Shown here: piece after piece, positions 60,612 to 64,000 of the stretch | Layout: each line of letters begins with the position of its first letter | How positions within the stretch are numbered: the stretch's first letter is position 1 | NCBI GenBank assembly: GCA_020721005.1 | Contig: DYNP01000004.1 | Location: 64,652 to 128,651, forward strand | Direction of reading: 5' to 3' | Origin: Thiomargarita sp. | GTDB taxonomy: Bacteria > Pseudomonadota > Gammaproteobacteria > Beggiatoales > Beggiatoaceae | Length of the DNA: 64,000 nucleotides | Notes under the pieces: model-generated | Database searches by the model: none | The model's input: the letters and a program-made list of their open reading frames with translations, nothing else | What the model was told of the DNA's origin: nothing | Program-made: the position numbers and the translations under genes

Positions 60612-63302
60612 ATGAATCCACATTATTTTATTCTTATCGATGGCTCTGCCTACCTTTACCGAGCCTTTCATGCGCTTCCCCCTTTAACTAACCGCCAAGG
60701 TTTTCCCACTGGCGCCATTTATGGGTTGACTGGCATGTTAAAACGTCTGCTCAATGAGTATCAACCTCAACACATTGCAGTGGTTTTTGATGCCCCAACT
60801 CCAACTTTTCGACATGAGTTGTATCCTGATTATAAGGGCAATCGTTCTTCTATGCCAGAGGAATTGCAGATGCAAGTGGCTTTGGCTCTGGAATTGATAC
60901 ACGCTTTAGGGTTACCTTTGTTACAAGAATCAGGTATTGAAGCAGATGATCTGATCGCCACGTTGGCCACTCAGGCCCAAGAGTTGGGTATGCACACGTT
61001 GATTTTTAGCGGGGATAAGGATTTTACACAATTGGTGGGTCCAACGTTGACTCTGATTGACACTTTAAAGGAAAATCGTTTGGATAGTCAAGGGGTACAA
61101 GAAAAATTCGGGGTGCCCCCTCATTTGATTGTGGATTATCTTACTCTAGTTGGTGATGCTGTGGACAATATTCCGGGCGTTGCCAAAGTAGGTCCCAAAA
61201 CTGCGGTGAAATGGTTGACTCAATATGGTTCGTTGGAGAATTTGGTTAAAAATGCCCATCAAATCAAAGGTAAAGTGGGTGAGAATTTACGAGAATCTAT
61301 TGCCAAATTCCCATTGGTTCAACAATTGTTGACCTTGCAATGTACTCTTTCCTTACCTTATGATCCCAAGCACCTGATTCGTCAACCTGAGGATACCTCT
61401 AAGTTACACGCATTATTCACCCGTTTAGAATTTAAACAATGGCTTAAAGACTTGCCTACCCCTAGGGAATCGATTCCCTTGAACTTGTCAGACAGTCCAC
61501 ATTACCATCCTATTTTAACTTGGGAAGCATTGCAAACCTGGTTGACTCGACTGGCTCAATCGCCTCTATGGGCTTTTGACACAGAAACCACCGGCTTAGA
61601 TTACTTGACTGCCAATATTGTGGGACTGTCATTTGCCATCGTGCCCAAAGAAGCCATTTACATTCCCCTGGGACATGATTATCAGGGAGCACCTGAACAG
61701 TTGCCTAGAGACTTGGTTTTACAAACTTTAAAGCCTCTATTTGAAAATCCCCGTTTAACTAAAATTGGGCAAAATCTCAAATATGATGCCCATATTCTCA
61801 AAAATCATGGTATTGATTTACAAGGCACCTTGTATGACACCTTGCTAGAATCTTACTTATTGGACAGCACCTCTCGCCATGATTTGGACAGTTTGGTCGA
61901 TCGGTATCTGGGACTTAAAAGCATCACTTATAAAGAAGTGACCGGCAAAGGTAAGCAACAACGTTCCTTTAGTCAAGTTGAGATCAAAACGGCCACCGAA
62001 TATGCCGCTCAAGATGCTGATTTTACTCTACAATTACACCATGCACTGTGGGCTAAATTACACACTTTTCCCGCTTTACTAACCTTGCTGACTGAATTGG
62101 AAATGCCTTTACTTCCAGTATTGATGCGCATGGAACGCCATGGAGTTTGCATAGAGACCAATCAATTACAAAACTACAGTGTGGAATTGGGGATCAGTTT
62201 ACAACAATTGGCAGAGCAAGTCCAGCAATTGGCCGGCGAAAAATTTAATTTGAATTCCCCCAAACAATTGCAATACATTCTGTTTGATAAATTGCAACTG
62301 CCCATTCAGAAAAAAACACCCAAAAAGGTGCCCTCCACGGATGTGGAAGTGTTAGAGGAACTGGCACAACATTACCCTCTGCCTCGATTAATTCTTGAAC
62401 ATCGCAGCTTGAGTAAATTGCGCTCCACTTACACCGACAGCTTGCTGCAACAGGTCAATCCACATACTCAACGCATTCACACCAATTATCAACAAACCGT
62501 GACCATTACCGGTCGCTTATCTTCCACTCACCCCAACCTACAAAACATTCCCATTCGCACTTCAGAAGGAAGACGCATTCGCCAAGCCTTTGTGGCTCCT
62601 CCCCATCATTATTTGTTGGCAGCTGACTATTCTCAAATTGAATTGAGAATTATGGCCCATTTGTCTGAAGACCCTAGACTGTTGGCCGCTTTTAACTCCG
62701 AACAAGACATTCATCAAGCCACAGCTGCTGAAGTATTTAAGGTCCCAGTTACCGAAGTGACTCCTGAGCAACGGCGCCATGCCAAAGCAGTCAATTTCGG
62801 CTTGATTTATGGCATGCAAGCCTTTGGATTGGCGAAACAATTGGGTATCGAAGTTGGACAAGCGCAACATTATATCGATGACTATTTCCAACGTTATATT
62901 GGGGTAAAAACCTATATGGAAACTATTCGGGAACAAGCTCGTCAACAAGGCTATGTGGAAACTTTATTTGGGCGACGCCTCTACCTGTCAGATATTCGCA
63001 GCTCATCTTCTCAACAGCGTCAATATGCGGAGAGAACGGCGATCAATGCTCCGATGCAAGGGACTGCCGCGGACATTATCAAGCGGGCTATGATCTCGGT
63101 GGACCGTTGGATACAACAAGAAACCGCTGGCGAAGTGCGCATGTTGATGCAAGTACACGATGAATTGGTGTTTGAAGTCGCAGAATCTAAAGTTGAACAG
63201 GCGAAGTCCATGATTCGAGAATTGATGAGTCAAGCGGCCACTTTAAAAGTGCCCTTGACTGTAGAAATTGGGACTGGTCGACATTGGGATGAGGCCCATT
63301 GA
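60612..63302 (+). CDS. polA: DNA polymerase I
   Basis: 896 aa from the ATG at 60612; an upstream GTG would add five residues that the family lacks. The 5'-3' exonuclease (about 1-290) begins ILIDGSAYLYRAFHALP. The 3'-5' exonuclease keeps FDTETTGLDY, so proofreading residues are present. Polymerase motifs are DYSQIELRIMAHL (A), RRHAKAVNFGLIYGM (B) and MQVHDELVFEV (C). It serves Okazaki-fragment processing and repair. Confidence 0.97.
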   Translation: MNPHYFILIDGSAYLYRAFHALPPLTNRQGFPTGAIYGLTGMLKRLLNEYQPQHIAVVFDAPTPTFRHELYPDYKGNRSSMPEELQMQVALALELIHALGLPLLQESGIEADDLIATLATQAQELGMHTLIFSGDKDFTQLVGPTLTLIDTLKENRLDSQGVQEKFGVPPHLIVDYLTLVGDAVDNIPGVAKVGPKTAVKWLTQYGSLENLVKNAHQIKGKVGENLRESIAKFPLVQQLLTLQCTLSLPYDPKHLIRQPEDTSKLHALFTRLEFKQWLKDLPTPRESIPLNLSDSPHYHPILTWEALQTWLTRLAQSPLWAFDTETTGLDYLTANIVGLSFAIVPKEAIYIPLGHDYQGAPEQLPRDLVLQTLKPLFENPRLTKIGQNLKYDAHILKNHGIDLQGTLYDTLLESYLLDSTSRHDLDSLVDRYLGLKSITYKEVTGKGKQQRSFSQVEIKTATEYAAQDADFTLQLHHALWAKLHTFPALLTLLTELEMPLLPVLMRMERHGVCIETNQLQNYSVELGISLQQLAEQVQQLAGEKFNLNSPKQLQYILFDKLQLPIQKKTPKKVPSTDVEVLEELAQHYPLPRLILEHRSLSKLRSTYTDSLLQQVNPHTQRIHTNYQQTVTITGRLSSTHPNLQNIPIRTSEGRRIRQAFVAPPHHYLLAADYSQIELRIMAHLSEDPRLLAAFNSEQDIHQATAAEVFKVPVTEVTPEQRRHAKAVNFGLIYGMQAFGLAKQLGIEVGQAQHYIDDYFQRYIGVKTYMETIREQARQQGYVETLFGRRLYLSDIRSSSSQQRQYAERTAINAPMQGTAADIIKRAMISVDRWIQQETAGEVRMLMQVHDELVFEVAESKVEQAKSMIRELMSQAATLKVPLTVEIGTGRHWDEAH

Positions 63303-63349
63303 GTCATTAAATATGACCAAAGACCGCAACAAGTAACCCGGCAAACTAC

Positions 63350-63650
63350 TAGACCTCTTGCAAAAGTATGCAATCATGAAAAAATGAGAATTGCCCCTCA
63401 GTTAAGATAGTTGGAGTGGAGGCTTTAGCCGGTAGATTGGAGTAGAGGCTTTAACCGGTTAGCCGTAGGCATCACCCCACATATACAAATTACAGTAGTC
63501 TACCGCCGGCCGGCTAAAGCCTCCACTCCAAGGTACCAGCTAAAGCCTCTACTCCAAGGTACCGGCTAAAGCCTCTACTCTAAAAGGGATTTCCCTTTTA
63601 TTTTTTCATATCTCATTTTTATCGCATCATTTACTTTTGCAAGAGACCTA
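63350..63650. mobile_element. MITE-like element, copy 4 (complete, expanded arm)
   Basis: 301 bp in inverted orientation to copy 2. Ends are TAGACCTCTTGCAAAAGTA (63350-63368) and TACTTTTGCAAGAGACCTA (63632-63650, two mismatches). The central hairpin is present. The arm is tandemly repeated at about 63511-63585 as GGTACC-bounded CGGCTAAAGCCTC units, a smaller version of the array at 1-249. The sub-terminal AAGGGATTTCCCTTTTATT matches the left part of copy 2. No ORF. Confidence 0.9.
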
Positions 63651-63674
63651 TTGGATAAATTGACGAGAGAAAAC

Positions 63675-64000
63675 TCACAGCCGAGTAAAACGCAATTCAA
63701 TGCGCCGTCTTTGCGGATTCTCAACCCGATCCTTCTCGGTTGACAAACTGCCATCTGGCAAAATCAATTGAGCGGCAGAATACACTCTTAACTTAATTCC
63801 TTCTGGCAAACCAAGATTTTTTAAGAATAGGGCCACTGCCAAGGCCCGCATCAAACCCAAATCGGCATTAGAACCATACTTCAAAGTCTCCAAACTGGTC
63901 TGTTCCCCTTTCATCACATCTTCCAATTTTTCATCCAAATTACTGCGAACACTGTTGGTAGGTTGCCCATCGGTGTGTCCAATGATTTCAACAATATCCA
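63675..64000 (-). CDS. OmpA-like C-terminal domain protein, cut by window edge
   Basis: Partial: the open frame runs through base 64000, so the start is outside the window. The visible end has EIIGHTDGQPTN, the peptidoglycan-binding OmpA/MotB motif, then LGLMRALAVALFLKNLG and a terminal RRRIELRF. This domain anchors outer-membrane or motor-type proteins to peptidoglycan. Whole-protein identity cannot be told from the fragment. Confidence 0.85.
   Translation of the reverse strand, partial: DIVEIIGHTDGQPTNSVRSNLDEKLEDVMKGEQTSLETLKYGSNADLGLMRALAVALFLKNLGLPEGIKLRVYSAAQLILPDGSLSTEKDRVENPQRRRIELRFTRL

Overview
The window looks like a chromosomal segment of a gammaproteobacterium with a moderately low GC content. 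The gene set is rich in sensor proteins, glycogen and polyphosphate metabolism, Gld-type ABC transport genes and dispersed palindromic repeats. This resembles the colourless sulfur bacteria (Beggiatoaceae/Thiotrichales). That placement is an inference from gene content and style; no rRNA or phylogenetic marker was compared, and no sulfur-oxidation gene is present.

Layout. 1-430 is a 31-32 bp tandem array and a terminator. 429-5860 holds a SARP/BTAD regulator with a degenerate cyclase-like tail, an EamA transporter, an orphan FixH, and a receiver/adenylate cyclase pair. 6255-14519 carries a radical-SAM enzyme (AmrS), tRNA-Lys(UUU), a 1693-residue multi-PAS hybrid kinase and an overlapping receiver/PAS/GGDEF protein. 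15027-22506 carries a subtilisin-like lipoprotein, ygfZ, an SbcD/YhaO-like nuclease, cysQ and purH. 22938-28604 has a coiled-coil membrane protein, a hybrid kinase with two receivers, a methyltransferase and serS. 28958-34136 is a Gld-type ABC cluster with a DUF4340 protein. 34317-37148 is a single-chain MmeI-like restriction-modification enzyme. 37678-42347 is ppgK-glgB-glgA, with glgP at 53.5-56.0 kb. 42468-46819 is a minus-strand kinase/NtrC-type regulator/efflux adaptor set whose kinase has a periplasmic CxxCH motif. 47617-49652 is a secreted Met/Gly-repeat protein and a CBS-domain kinase. 49690-59047 runs on the minus strand: a GHMP kinase, ahcY, metK, glgP, lpdA and sucB. The end holds a Uma2 protein, a sulfotransferase-like protein, polA and the C-terminus of an OmpA-like protein cut by the window edge.

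How the genes fit together. Signalling dominates: four histidine kinases, an adenylate cyclase, a GGDEF protein, a SARP-like regulator and an NtrC-type regulator, so phosphorelay, cAMP and perhaps c-di-GMP outputs all occur here. ppgK, glgB, glgA and glgP link polyphosphate, glucose and glycogen storage. metK and ahcY make SAM and recycle SAH. sucB and lpdA supply E2 and E3 of 2-oxoglutarate dehydrogenase, but sucA is not here.

Non-coding structure is a main feature. A MITE-like family has 19-bp terminal inverted repeats (TAGACCTCTTGCAAAAGTA) around a long hairpin, with copies near 3.6, 14.7, 22.7 and 63.4 kb. The array at the window start appears to be an expansion of its hairpin arm. A second palindromic family of about 68 bp (AGCCCATCCTACC...GGGCT) has two full copies, and its core also occurs in frame inside the SbcD-like gene. 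No transposase gene was seen.
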